A stretch of 64,000 bases of DNA from Paracoccus salipaludis (lineage in GTDB: Bacteria > Pseudomonadota > Alphaproteobacteria > Rhodobacterales > Rhodobacteraceae): NCBI RefSeq assembly GCF_002287065.1, contig NZ_NSJZ01000002.1, forward strand, positions 1 to 64,000. The letters run 5' to 3'. Position numbers and translations under genes: made by a program. Positions 8,991-18,149 of the stretch are shown piece after piece (position 1 is the first letter of the stretch; each line of letters opens with the position of its first letter). Below the pieces are notes generated by a model. The model was given only the letters and a program-made list of their open reading frames with translations, did no database searches and was not told the DNA's origin.

Positions 8991-10357
8991 TCGCGGACGA
9001 CGACCGCACCATCCGCACCGTGCTGACGCAGGCGCTGACGCGGGCAGGCTGCCGCGTCCATGCGACCGGCAGCCTCGGCCAGTTGATGCGCTGGGTCGAG
9101 GACGGCACGGGCGACCTGGTCGTGACCGACGTGATGATGCCCGACGGCAACGGGCTGGACATGATCCCCGGCATCTCGCGCGCGCGGCCCGATCTGCCGG
9201 TGATCGTGATCTCGGCCCAGAACTCGATCGTGACGGCGATCCGGGCGACCGAGGCGTCGGTCTTCGACTACCTGCCCAAGCCCTTCGACCTGCCCGATCT
9301 GATGGGCCGCGTCCGCGCCGGGCTGGAACGCCGCATCCGCCGCGAGCCCGCGCCCGCCGCCTCGTCCTCGTCCGCGCCGGTCGTGCCCGAGGGCGTGTCC
9401 CTGATCGGCCACACGCCGGTCATGCAGGGGCTGTTCCGCAGCGTGGCGCGCATCGTCAACACCGACCTGCCCGTGATCGTGGCCGGAGAGCCGGGAACCG
9501 GCCGCAGCACGCTGGCGCAGGCCCTGCATGACCTGGGCGACCGGGGAGAGGGGCCGCTGGTGCGGCTGGGCGCCTCGGAAACGGCGGAAACGCTGGGCAC
9601 GCGGCTGGCGCAGGCCCAGGGCGGCACGCTGATCCTCGAGGACCCGGCCGGGATGGAGCCCGCCGTCCAGGCCCGGCTTGCCGGCCTGATCGAGGCGGCC
9701 GAAAGCGGCCCCGACCGCGCCCGCGCGCCGCGGCTGGTGGCGACGACCGGCCCCGACCCGGAAGGGGACCTGGCCGCCGGGCTGCTGAGGCCCGACCTGT
9801 ATTACCGGCTGGCGGGCATGGTGCTGACGGTGCCCCCCTTGCGGTCGCGGCTGGACGACCTGCCGGCCCTGGCGCGGCTGATGCTGGACCGCGCCGCCGG
9901 GCAGGGGGGCGCGGCCACCCTGTCGGACGCCGCGCTCGAGGCGCTGCGCGCCCATCCCTTCCCCGGCAACCTGCGCGAGCTGGACAACCTGCTGCGCCGC
10001 CTGGCCCTGACCGCCCCCGGTCCCCGGATCGAGGCCGAGGACGTGGCCGCCGCCCTGCCGGTGCCGAACGCCCCCCGCGTCGGCGCGCCGCGCATCGACC
10101 CTTCGCGGCCCCTGTCGGAAGCCGTCGAACAGCACCTGCAGCGCTATTTCGACCTGCATGGCGACCAGCTTCCCCCGCCCGGCCTTTACGACCGGGTGCT
10201 GCGAGAGGTTGAGCGCCCGCTGATCCAGATCGCGCTTGACGCGTGCAACGGAAACCAGCTGCGTTGCGCCGATCTTCTGCAGATCAACCGGAACACGCTT
10301 CGCAAGAAGGTGAACGACCTGAATATCGAGGTGACACGCCGCCGCCGCCTGATGTAA
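8972..10357 (+). CDS. ntrC: Nitrogen response regulator NtrC lacking GAFTGA
   Basis: 461 residues. The receiver domain (1-120) has the acidic pocket D9-D11 and phospho-acceptor Asp53 (VVTDVMMPD). The AAA+ domain has Walker A GEPGTGRST (about 172-180) and a degenerate Walker B (GGTLILEDPAG). The Fis-type helix-turn-helix is ACNGNQLRCADLLQINRNTL. The segment between VRLGAS and the Walker B is only about 17 residues and contains no GAFTGA loop, the part that contacts sigma-54. NtrC of Rhodobacter capsulatus has the same loss and activates sigma-70 promoters; the same is inferred here. The gene overlaps ntrB by 19 bases. Confidence 0.93.
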   Translation: MDGTVLIADDDRTIRTVLTQALTRAGCRVHATGSLGQLMRWVEDGTGDLVVTDVMMPDGNGLDMIPGISRARPDLPVIVISAQNSIVTAIRATEASVFDYLPKPFDLPDLMGRVRAGLERRIRREPAPAASSSSAPVVPEGVSLIGHTPVMQGLFRSVARIVNTDLPVIVAGEPGTGRSTLAQALHDLGDRGEGPLVRLGASETAETLGTRLAQAQGGTLILEDPAGMEPAVQARLAGLIEAAESGPDRARAPRLVATTGPDPEGDLAAGLLRPDLYYRLAGMVLTVPPLRSRLDDLPALARLMLDRAAGQGGAATLSDAALEALRAHPFPGNLRELDNLLRRLALTAPGPRIEAEDVAAALPVPNAPRVGAPRIDPSRPLSEAVEQHLQRYFDLHGDQLPPPGLYDRVLREVERPLIQIALDACNGNQLRCADLLQINRNTLRKKVNDLNIEVTRRRRLM

Positions 10358-10444
10358 AACGGTCACAGAGACACAGGGGCACGTAACGCCTGTGCAACAA
10401 GAACGCCGCGAAAACAGCGGCGGACCGAGGGCGAGGCAGTCAAG

Positions 10445-12712
10445 GTGGCACACGCAATCGCGGCGCGACCCTGGGAACGTCTGGCGCGTCTGCGCCGGAA
10501 GCGGCGCGTGCGCAACGCGGCCATGCTGTTCATGGCTGTGCTGGGCCCGGTGCTGGCGGTCGCGACCTATGTCGTCATGGGTCCGCTCAGCCAGCAGACG
10601 GCCAGCACGGGGCTGCGGCTCGTCTTTCTGGCCGACCTCATCTACATCCTGCTGCTGACCGGGCTGGTCGGGTCGCGGATGGCGGCCATCCTGACCGCCC
10701 GCAAGTCCGCCGCCGCCGGATCGCGGCTGCACATGCGGCTGGTCGGCGTCTTCACCGCCCTGGCGCTGTTCCCGACCGTTCTGGTCGCGCTGTTCGCGGG
10801 GCTGACGGTCAACATCGGTCTGGAAGGCTGGTTCTCGGGCCGGGTGCAGCAGGTGGTCGCCACCTCGCTGTCGGCGGCCGAGGCCTATCAGGACGAACAC
10901 CGCCGCGACCTGACCGAGGACGCCCGGCTTCTTGCCCGCGTGCTGGACGAGGCCGCCCGCGCCGCGCCCTTCCTGGACGACGGCACCGTCCGCGGCGTGC
11001 TGGCCGAGGGCCAGGCCCTGATCCAGCGCGGGTTGCGCGAAGCCTACGTGATCGACGCAACCGGCGCCATCCGCGCGCGGGGCGAGCGCAGCTATCGCTT
11101 CTGGTACGAACAACCGACCGAGGAGCAGTTCCGCGCCGCCGACCGCGAGGGCACGCTGCTGGTCGAGGACTGGCAGAACAACGAGTTCCGTGCCCTGGTC
11201 CGCCTGGACCGGCTGCCGAACCGCTATCTTTACGTCACCCGCGACGTGGACGGCGACCTTCTGGGCCTTCTGGACGACACCCGCGCGACGGTGGGCGAAT
11301 ACCAGCAGCTCGAACGCACCCGCAGCCGTGTCCTGTTCGAGTTCTCGCTGCTTTATCTCGGCTTTGCGCTGCTGCTGGTGGCAGGGGCGATCTGGCTGGG
11401 CCTGTGGTTCGCCGAACGGCTGGCGCGCCCCATCGGACGGCTGGCGGCGGCCTCGGAACAGGTGGGCGAGGGGAACCTGGACGTGCAGGTCCCGGAACCC
11501 GACACCGGCGACGAGATCCAGACGCTGGGGCAAAGCTTCAACCGGATGACCCAGGCGCTCAAGCAGCAGCGGGTCGAGCTGGTGGACAGCTACCGCGCGG
11601 CCGACGAGCAGAGGCGGCTCTTCGACAGCGTGCTGACCTCGGTGACGGCCGGGGTGATCGGGCTGGGGCGCGACGGGCGGATCGACTTCGTCAACCGCTC
11701 GGCCCTGCGCCTGCTGGGGCTGGACCCGACGGCGACGGACGACATGCCCCTTCTGGACGTGGTGCCGGAATTCGGGCCGCTTTTCGCCCGCCTCCAGGGA
11801 TCGGTCGCCGACAGCGTGCAGGACGAGGTGCGGCTGCAACGCGACGGGCGCATCGAAAGCCTGCTGGTGCGCATGGCCGCCCGGCAGGGCGAGGACGGCA
11901 CCGTCGCGGGCTATGTCATCGCCTTTGACGACGTGACCGAACTGGTCACGGCCCAGCGCATGGCCGCCTGGGGCGACGTGGCGCGGCGCGTGGCGCACGA
12001 GATCAAGAACCCCCTGACCCCCATCCAGCTTTCGGCCGAACGCATCCGCCGCAAGTTCGGCAAGCTCGCGCCCACCGACGAGGACCGCGAGGCGCTGGCG
12101 CAATACACCGATGTCATCATCCGCCAGACCAACGACCTGCGCCGGATCGTGGACGAGTTCAGCCGCTTTGCCCGGATGCCCGAGCCCGACCGCGAGGAAA
12201 CCGACATCGCCGCCCTGCTGCGCGAGGCGGTGGTGCTGCAGAAGGACGCCATCGCGGGCGGCGTGAAGGCAAGCATCCCGGACGAGTCGGTGATCGTGGA
12301 CTGCGATCCGGGCATGATGGGACAGGTCTTCACCAACCTCCTGAAGAACGCGGGCGAGGCCCTGCGCGACCGCCCGGCGGGCGACTGGACCCCGCGCGCC
12401 GAGGTCGTGCTGGAAGCCCGTCCCGATGCGGTGACGATCCGCATCTGCGACAACGGCGTGGGCCTGCCCGAGGACCGCGCCCGGCTGTTCGAGCCCTACG
12501 TGACGCTCAAGCAGGGCGGCACCGGGCTGGGCCTGCCCATCGTCAAGAAGATCGTCGAGGAGCATGGCGGTTCGCTGGTCCTGACCGACGCGCCCCCCGA
12601 TGCCACCGGCCACCGCGGCGCGATGGCCGAAGTCAGACTGCCCCGCGAACGCCAGCCCGTGCGGCTGGCCCCTTCGCGCAAACATAAACTCGAAGAGGCG
12701 ACAGGCACATGA
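10445..12712 (+). CDS. ntrY: Membrane nitrogen sensor kinase NtrY
   Basis: 755 residues from a GTG start at 10445. The N-terminal region has several membrane segments (AAMLFMAVLGPVLAVATYVV, LVFLADLIYILLLTGLVG, LVGVFTALALFPTVLVALFAG and, after a periplasmic domain, LLYLGFALLLVAGAIWLGLW). HAMP, PAS (DFVNRSALRLLGLD) and HisKA (HEIKNPLTPIQLSAERIRR) domains follow, then an HATPase with NLLKNAGEAL and GTGLGLPIVKKIVEEHGG. It is the NtrY family, which senses extracellular or redox signals in alphaproteobacteria. It lies 87 bases downstream of ntrC, and its stop overlaps the start of ntrX (ATGA). Confidence 0.93.
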   Translation: MAHAIAARPWERLARLRRKRRVRNAAMLFMAVLGPVLAVATYVVMGPLSQQTASTGLRLVFLADLIYILLLTGLVGSRMAAILTARKSAAAGSRLHMRLVGVFTALALFPTVLVALFAGLTVNIGLEGWFSGRVQQVVATSLSAAEAYQDEHRRDLTEDARLLARVLDEAARAAPFLDDGTVRGVLAEGQALIQRGLREAYVIDATGAIRARGERSYRFWYEQPTEEQFRAADREGTLLVEDWQNNEFRALVRLDRLPNRYLYVTRDVDGDLLGLLDDTRATVGEYQQLERTRSRVLFEFSLLYLGFALLLVAGAIWLGLWFAERLARPIGRLAAASEQVGEGNLDVQVPEPDTGDEIQTLGQSFNRMTQALKQQRVELVDSYRAADEQRRLFDSVLTSVTAGVIGLGRDGRIDFVNRSALRLLGLDPTATDDMPLLDVVPEFGPLFARLQGSVADSVQDEVRLQRDGRIESLLVRMAARQGEDGTVAGYVIAFDDVTELVTAQRMAAWGDVARRVAHEIKNPLTPIQLSAERIRRKFGKLAPTDEDREALAQYTDVIIRQTNDLRRIVDEFSRFARMPEPDREETDIAALLREAVVLQKDAIAGGVKASIPDESVIVDCDPGMMGQVFTNLLKNAGEALRDRPAGDWTPRAEVVLEARPDAVTIRICDNGVGLPEDRARLFEPYVTLKQGGTGLGLPIVKKIVEEHGGSLVLTDAPPDATGHRGAMAEVRLPRERQPVRLAPSRKHKLEEATGT

Positions 12713-14097
12713 GCGACATTCTGATCGTGGACGACGAACGCGACATCCGGGAACTGGTCGCCGACATCCTTGGCGACGAGGGATTCAAGACCCGCACCGC
12801 CGCCAATGCCGACGAGGCGCTGGCCGCCATCAACGCCGAGGAGCCGGCGCTGATGATCCTGGACATCTGGCTCAAGGACAGCCGGATGGACGGGATCGAC
12901 ATCCTCAAGCAGGTCAAGCGCAACAACCCCTCGGTGCCGGTCGTCATCATCTCGGGGCACGGCAACATCGAGATCGCGGTCGCTGCGATCAAGCAGGGCG
13001 CCTATGACTTCATCGAAAAGCCCTTCAACATCGACCAGCTGATGGTTGTCATCACCCGCGCGATGGAAACCAGCCGGCTGCGGCGCGAGAACATGCAGCT
13101 GCGCCGGCGCGAGGTCACGGCGGCCGAGATGCTGGGCCATTCCGCTTCCTTCCGGCGGCTGCGCGAGAACCTCGACAAGGTCGCCAAGTCGAACGGCCGG
13201 GTGATGCTGACGGGCGAGCCCGGCGCGGGCAAGGAGATGGCCGCCCGCTACATCCACGCCCATTCGCCCCGCGCCGAGGCGCCCTTTGTCCCCGTTCCCT
13301 GCGCCACGATCGAGCCCGAGCGGATGGAGGAGGTCCTGTTCGGCCGCGAAACCCCCGAGCGCGGGATCGAGCCGGGCCTGCTGGAACAGGCGCATGGCGG
13401 CGTGATCTATTTCGACGAAGTGGCCGACATGCCCCTGGGCACCCAGCCCAAGATCCTGCGGGTCCTCACGGAACAGCAGTTCCAGCGCGCGGGCGGCACC
13501 GACAAGGTGCGGGTGGACCTGCGGGTGATCTCCTCGACCAACCGCGACCTGGGCTCCGAGATCGCCGCCGGCCGCTTCCGTCAGGAGCTTTACGACCGGC
13601 TGAACGTGGTGCCCGTGCAGGTCCCGAGCCTTGCCGAGCGGCGCGAGGACATCGTCGAGCTTGCCCGCCACTTCATCGAGCAGTTCCACGCCAGCCAGGC
13701 CCTGCCGCTGCGCGCCCTGCCGGAGGAGACCATCGCCGCCCTTCAGGCTATGCGCTGGCCCGGCAACATCCGCCAGTTGCGCAACGTGATCGAGCGCGTC
13801 CTGATCCTGGGCGAGGGCAGCGGCCCGATCCAGCCCTCGGAACTGGAGCCCCAGGGCGCCACCCCCGACAACGGCGAGGCGCTGGCGTTAGGCCCCCAGA
13901 TCACCGCGCTGGCCCTGCGCGAGGCGCGCGAACTGTTCGAGCGGGAATACCTGCTTGCGCAGATCAACCGCTTCGGCGGCAACATCAGCCGCACCGCGCA
14001 GTTCGTGGGAATGGAGCGGTCGGCCCTGCACCGCAAGCTCAAGTCGCTGGGCGTCGTGGGCGGAATGCGGGTCGAGGATGAGGTGATGGCGAAGTAG
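12709..14097 (+). CDS. ntrX: Response regulator NtrX lacking GAFTGA
   Basis: 462 residues. The receiver domain has DD at 8-9 and phospho-acceptor Asp52 (LMILDIWLKD). The AAA+ domain has Walker A TGEPGAGKEM and Walker B GGVIYFDEVADMP, arginine-finger context FRQELYDRLNVVPV, and the C-terminal Fis helix-turn-helix RFGGNISRTAQFVGMERSAL. After VLFG, where sigma-54 activators carry the GAFTGA loop, the sequence is RETPERGIEPGLLEQAHGG, so the loop is shortened and absent, as in the neighbouring NtrC. It is the partner of NtrY. The gene is followed by a GC hairpin and then convergent hflX. Confidence 0.92.
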   Translation: MSDILIVDDERDIRELVADILGDEGFKTRTAANADEALAAINAEEPALMILDIWLKDSRMDGIDILKQVKRNNPSVPVVIISGHGNIEIAVAAIKQGAYDFIEKPFNIDQLMVVITRAMETSRLRRENMQLRRREVTAAEMLGHSASFRRLRENLDKVAKSNGRVMLTGEPGAGKEMAARYIHAHSPRAEAPFVPVPCATIEPERMEEVLFGRETPERGIEPGLLEQAHGGVIYFDEVADMPLGTQPKILRVLTEQQFQRAGGTDKVRVDLRVISSTNRDLGSEIAAGRFRQELYDRLNVVPVQVPSLAERREDIVELARHFIEQFHASQALPLRALPEETIAALQAMRWPGNIRQLRNVIERVLILGEGSGPIQPSELEPQGATPDNGEALALGPQITALALREARELFEREYLLAQINRFGGNISRTAQFVGMERSALHRKLKSLGVVGGMRVEDEVMAK

Positions 14098-14127
14098 GGC
14101 CCCGCCGCCGCGCGGGCTGCACCGCCT

Positions 14128-14155
14128 CGGCCTTCGGCGACGACGCCGGAGGCCG
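14128..14155. other. GC-rich hairpin after ntrX
   Basis: A 12-bp stem (14128-14139 with 14144-14155) with one G-T type mismatch and a 4-base loop, 31 bases past the ntrX stop. There is no T tract, so it may act as a 3'-end stabiliser or Rho-associated pause rather than a full intrinsic terminator. The rest of the gap up to hflX at 14326 shows no gene. Confidence 0.5.
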
Positions 14156-14325
14156 AAAGACAAGGCATCTGCCGCGTTCCGCAGGTCGTCTCCCGGCTGC
14201 AAGCCTTTCGGGGGTGGGGTGCTGCCCCCCCCCAGCCGGCGCTTCGCCACTGCCGCAGGACGGATGCATGTGGAGCCTGCGGGCGTCGGCCGATGCCGCG
14301 GACCGGAGGGGACGCGGGCCCGCCG

Positions 14326-15732
14326 TCAGTCGTTCGCCAGCGGGTCCCAGCCACCCAGGCGCGGCGGCGGATCGACGTCGTCCTCGTCATCCTCGGCCGC
14401 GGGCCGGTCGGCGCCGTCCAGCGCCTCGAAGGCCGCGCGCTGGCGGCGGGTCCAGAGCACGTGCAGGCGGGGGCCTTCCTCGGTCTCTTCCTCGCGCTCC
14501 ACCACGCCCGCCTCGTGCAGCCAAGCGCGGCGGCGGCCCTCGGCATGGGTCAGCGTGACCACGCCCGGCTCGCGCGGCTCGTCCAGAACCTCGGCCAGGC
14601 GCGCGTCGATGGCGGCGATCAGGTCCGGCAGCCCCTCGCCGGTCAGGGCGCTGACGGCCTGCACATCCGCGCGGCGCGCGTCGGTGCGGCGCAGGGCGGC
14701 GCGGCTTTCCGGCGACAACGCGTCGATCTTGTTCCAGACCTCGATCAGCGCCACGTCCTCGTCCACGCCCAGGCTGTCGAGGATGTCGCCGACGTCGGCG
14801 GCCTGCTCCTCGGTTTCGGGGTGGCTGATGTCGCGGACATGCAGGATCAGGTCGGCTTCCAGCACCTCCTCCAGCGTGGCGCGGAAGGCGGCGACGAGTT
14901 CCGTGGGCAGGTCCGAGATGAAGCCCACGGTGTCGGACAGGATGATCCGGCGGCCCCGCGCCTCTCCGTCCGCCGAAGGCAGGTGGATCGCCCGCATGGT
15001 GGGGTCGAGGGTGGCGAACAGCATGTTCTCGGCCAGCACCTCGGCCCCGGTCAGGCGGTTGAACAGCGTGGACTTGCCCGCGTTGGTATAGCCCACCAGC
15101 GCGACGATGGGATAGGGCACCTTGGCCCGCGCCGCGCGGTGCAGGGTGCGGGTACGGACGACGCGTTCAAGCTGGCGGCGCAGGCGGACCATCTGGTCGT
15201 CGATGGCGCGGCGGTCGGCCTCGATCTGCGTCTCGCCGGGGCCGCCGACGAAGCCGAAGCCCCCGCGCTGGCGTTCCAGGTGGGTCCAGGCGCGCACGAG
15301 CCGCGTCCGCTGATAGGACAGCGCCGCGAGTTCGACCTGCAGCACGCCTTCGCGCGTCCGCGCCCGGTCGGCGAAGATCTCGAGGATCAGGCCGGTGCGG
15401 TCCAGGATCTTGACGTCCCAGTGCTTTTCCAGGTTCCGCTGCTGGACCGGGGTCACGGGGCCGTCGATCAGGACCAGCTCGGCTTCCGCCGTGCGGATCG
15501 CCTCGCCGAGTTCTTCCAGCTTGCCCGAGGAGAACAGCATCCCCGGCGAAGGGTTGCGCAGCTTGGCCACCGTGCTGCCCACGACCTCGATCGCAGGCAG
15601 GGCGCGCGCGAGGGCCACGGCTTCCTCCAGCGCAAGCTCGGGCGAGCGGCGTTGGTCGCGGCGGCTGCCGAGGTCGGGATGGATGACAAAGGCGGGCGTG
15701 CGCCGCGTTTCGGTCGAATGGGCCTCGGCCAC
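14326..15732 (-). CDS. hflX: GTPase HflX
   Basis: 468 residues from a GTG start directly after the hfq stop (TGAGTG). Ribosome-associated GTPase of the Obg-HflX superfamily that splits or rescues stalled ribosomes. The N-terminal HflX domain contains FSSGKLEEL and LIDGPVTPVQQRNLEKHW, and the linker has RGGFGFVGGPGETQIEADRR. The G domain has G1 GYTNAGKSTLFNRLTG, G3 DTVGFI and G4 WNKID. It ends in a short acidic tail (EDDEDDVDPPPRLGG). It lies immediately downstream of hfq on the same strand, a widely conserved pair. Confidence 0.93.
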   Translation of the reverse strand: MAEAHSTETRRTPAFVIHPDLGSRRDQRRSPELALEEAVALARALPAIEVVGSTVAKLRNPSPGMLFSSGKLEELGEAIRTAEAELVLIDGPVTPVQQRNLEKHWDVKILDRTGLILEIFADRARTREGVLQVELAALSYQRTRLVRAWTHLERQRGGFGFVGGPGETQIEADRRAIDDQMVRLRRQLERVVRTRTLHRAARAKVPYPIVALVGYTNAGKSTLFNRLTGAEVLAENMLFATLDPTMRAIHLPSADGEARGRRIILSDTVGFISDLPTELVAAFRATLEEVLEADLILHVRDISHPETEEQAADVGDILDSLGVDEDVALIEVWNKIDALSPESRAALRRTDARRADVQAVSALTGEGLPDLIAAIDARLAEVLDEPREPGVVTLTHAEGRRRAWLHEAGVVEREEETEEGPRLHVLWTRRQRAAFEALDGADRPAAEDDEDDVDPPPRLGGWDPLAND

Positions 15733-15966
15733 TCAGTCCTCGCCTTCATACAGGCTGATGGGCTGGCCCGGCATGATCGTCGAGATCGCGTGCTTGTAGA
15801 CCAGCTGCGATTGCCCGTCCCGACGCAGCAGCACGCAGAAGTTGTCGAACCAGGTGATGACGCCCTGAAGCTTGACGCCGTTGATCAGAAAGATCGTGAC
15901 CGGGACCTTGGCCTTGCGGACATGGTTCAGAAACGCGTCCTGAAGGTTCTGCTTGTCGCCGGCCAT
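15733..15966 (-). CDS. hfq: RNA chaperone Hfq
   Basis: 77 residues from ATG 15966, preceded by AAGG with 8-base spacing; an in-frame GTG at 15975 would add three residues. The Sm1 motif region [20 protein letters not shown] and the Sm2 motif [13 protein letters not shown] are intact, with almost no C-terminal tail, as in other alphaproteobacterial Hfq. It is a hexameric sRNA/mRNA chaperone, important for nitrogen regulation in this group. Its stop abuts the GTG of hflX. Confidence 0.95.
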   Translation of the reverse strand: MAGDKQNLQDAFLNHVRKAKVPVTIFLINGVKLQGVITWFDNFCVLLRRDGQSQLVYKHAISTIMPGQPISLYEGED

Positions 15967-16113
15967 GCGGGACACCTTTTCTTGTTCTTGTGCGTTGCCT
16001 TCACATTAAGGTCAGCCGCCGCAACGTGACAAGGCGCGGGCAAAAATGCGCCACAGGTGTTTCCCTTTCGCCACGCCCGGCTATTCTTCGCCGACTTGCG
16101 ACAAGGAGCCGCG

Positions 16114-16527
16114 ATGCAGTCCGTCTTCCACCTGGCCTATCACGTCACCGACCTGGACGAGGCGCGCGCCTTCTATGGCGGCACGCTGGGCTGCGCCGAG
16201 GGGCGTTCCACCGACAGCTGGGTCGATTTCGACTTCTTCGGCCACCAGATCAGCCTGCACCTGGGCCAGCCCTTCGCCACCACCAACACCGGCAAGGTGG
16301 GCGACCACATGGTGCCGATGCCACATCTGGGCGTTGTGCTGGGGATGGAGGACTGGACCGCGCTGGCCGAACGGCTGCGCGCCGCGGGCACCCGCTTCGA
16401 GCTTGAGCCGCAGATCCGCTTTCAGGGCCAGCCCGGCGAGCAGGGGACGATGTTCTTCCGCGATCCCTCGGGCAACCCGATCGAGGTCAAGGGCTTTGCC
16501 GACACGTCGGGGATCTTCGCCCGCTAG
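16114..16527 (+). CDS. VOC-family (glyoxalase/extradiol dioxygenase-like) protein
   Basis: 137 residues. It starts at ATG 16114 after a clear AAGGAG (16103-16108). The fold is a vicinal-oxygen-chelate domain: VFHLAYHVTDLDEARAFYGGTLGCAEG, FDFFGHQISLHLG and the C-terminal MFFRDPSGNPIEVKGF, which supply metal-binding His and Glu positions. It resembles the COG3565 group of predicted dioxygenases. The substrate is unknown. Its TAG stop lies inside a CTAG that is also the stop codon of the convergent trkH, so there is no room for a terminator between them. Confidence 0.8.
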   Translation: MQSVFHLAYHVTDLDEARAFYGGTLGCAEGRSTDSWVDFDFFGHQISLHLGQPFATTNTGKVGDHMVPMPHLGVVLGMEDWTALAERLRAAGTRFELEPQIRFQGQPGEQGTMFFRDPSGNPIEVKGFADTSGIFAR

Positions 16528-18149
16528 CGTTTCCAGGCCCCGGGCGTCAGCAGGGCAAGGATCGCCAGCATTTCCAGCCGTCCGGCCACCATGGCGGCGG
16601 CCAGCACCGCCTTTGTGAAGGGGGCGAGCCCCGCCCAGCCCTGCCAGGGTGCGCCCGCGATCCCGGCGCTTCCCTCGAAGACGGGGGTCAGGGGGATCGC
16701 CTCGGCGAGCTGGCCCGTATTGGTCAGGGCGGCCACGCTGAGCATGGTCGCGGTCTCGAAGGACACCGGGCGCACGGACACCAGCGCGATGGTCGCCACG
16801 ATCGACAGGGCGAAGACCATGAAGAAGATGAAGGACAGGTAGGCCCCCGGTCCCCTGAGCCGCCGGATGACCGGACCGCCGCCCGCGACCGAGGCGGGGT
16901 GGACGATCTTGTCCAGTTCGCGCTTGGCGTGGAGCGCCACGGCGAAGACACGCAGCAGCTTGACGCCGCCCGCCGTGGTGGCGACGCCGCCGCCCATGAT
17001 GGCAAGTCCCGCCAGCATCAGCCCCGGTGCGGACAGGCCCGCCCAGGCCCGCGCGCCGTCCCAGTGCATCGAGGTCCAGCCGGTCGTCGTCAGGAAGGAC
17101 AGGGCCGTGAACAGGCTGCCCCAGGCGGCGCCGGCGGCGCGGGCAAGCCCGCCGGTCAGGCCCGGCCCGGCAGGGTGGGGCGGGGCGACCGGCTGCACGT
17201 CGGCATTGAACGCGCCGAGGAAGGGTCGCAGCACCAGCATCAGCGTGACCAGCGCCAGAAGACCGGCCGCGACCCGAAGTTCGGGGTCGTCGCGCAGGCG
17301 GCGTGTGGTCTGCAGCTCGCCGCCGCCCGGCCAGGCGCGGCGGGTCAGGGCGGCCAGCATGAAGACGGCGACCAGCGCCTCGGCCGCCATTCCGCCGCTG
17401 GCGCCGACCGGGCGCGCGTCAAGGCCGACGCCGCTGCTGGACAGCGTTCCCATGGCGCGGATCAGCGCGTTCAGCGCCTGGTCGCCCGTCATCATCAGCC
17501 CCAGCCACAGGACCCCGGTCGCGCCCGCGTAAAGGGGCGCGACGGCAAGGCCCCAGCGGATCAGCCGCAGCGCGGGGTCGCCCAGGTGGGCGGCATAGTC
17601 GCGGCCGCGCCGGACCTCGGTCCTGCCGCCCAAGCGCTCGAAGCGTTCGTCGGTGCCGGTCGTGCGGTCCATGATCTCGAAGCCCCCGACCCGAACCGGG
17701 GCCATCAGCGCGATCGCGGCCACCAAGATGAACAGCCCGCCCAGCCAGCCCACGGTGCCGCGCCACAGGTGCAGCGTGGGCGGCAGGCGGTCGGCGGCGT
17801 AAAGCGTGGCGCCCGTGGTCGTCAGGCAGGACAGCATCTCCCACCAGGCGTTGAAAAGGCCCGTGTCGGCCATCACCGCCGCAAAGGGAACCGCGCAGAG
17901 CAGCGGAAGCCCGGCATAGACGCTGAGAAGCGTGCCCAGCACCCCGCGCGAGGGCGCGGCGGCGGGAGTGGCGGCGGTCGCCAGCCCCAGCATCGTTCCC
18001 AGCACCAGCGCGCCGAGTGCCGAGGCGGCGAAGATCGCGGCGATGCGATGGTCGCCGATGGCCTCGGCATGGGCGGCCGGGACCAGCATCGCCAGGGCAA
18101 TCGCCAGCCCGGCGATGACCAGGGCGGGCAGGCGGGCGATCCGGTCCAT
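16524..18149 (-). CDS. trkH: Potassium uptake protein TrkH-like
   Basis: 541 residues of a polytopic inner-membrane protein. Selectivity-filter-type loops typical of TrkH/KtrB can be seen (LSCLTTTGATLYAADR, GTLSSSGVGLDA, LSFLTTTGWTSMHWDG, ALTNTGQLAEAIPL). It overlaps the upstream trkA by one base (TGATG), so the channel and its RCK regulator form one operon. The C-terminal end shares the CTAG stop with the convergent VOC gene. Confidence 0.88.
   Translation of the reverse strand: MDRIARLPALVIAGLAIALAMLVPAAHAEAIGDHRIAAIFAASALGALVLGTMLGLATAATPAAAPSRGVLGTLLSVYAGLPLLCAVPFAAVMADTGLFNAWWEMLSCLTTTGATLYAADRLPPTLHLWRGTVGWLGGLFILVAAIALMAPVRVGGFEIMDRTTGTDERFERLGGRTEVRRGRDYAAHLGDPALRLIRWGLAVAPLYAGATGVLWLGLMMTGDQALNALIRAMGTLSSSGVGLDARPVGASGGMAAEALVAVFMLAALTRRAWPGGGELQTTRRLRDDPELRVAAGLLALVTLMLVLRPFLGAFNADVQPVAPPHPAGPGLTGGLARAAGAAWGSLFTALSFLTTTGWTSMHWDGARAWAGLSAPGLMLAGLAIMGGGVATTAGGVKLLRVFAVALHAKRELDKIVHPASVAGGGPVIRRLRGPGAYLSFIFFMVFALSIVATIALVSVRPVSFETATMLSVAALTNTGQLAEAIPLTPVFEGSAGIAGAPWQGWAGLAPFTKAVLAAAMVAGRLEMLAILALLTPGAWKR

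Noticed and set aside
8708..12685. A very long open frame antisense to ntrB, ntrC and ntrY
   Set aside because: It is an artefact of strong G/C third-position bias; the sense genes carry complete family motifs and the antisense product is low-complexity His/Gln/Arg-rich.
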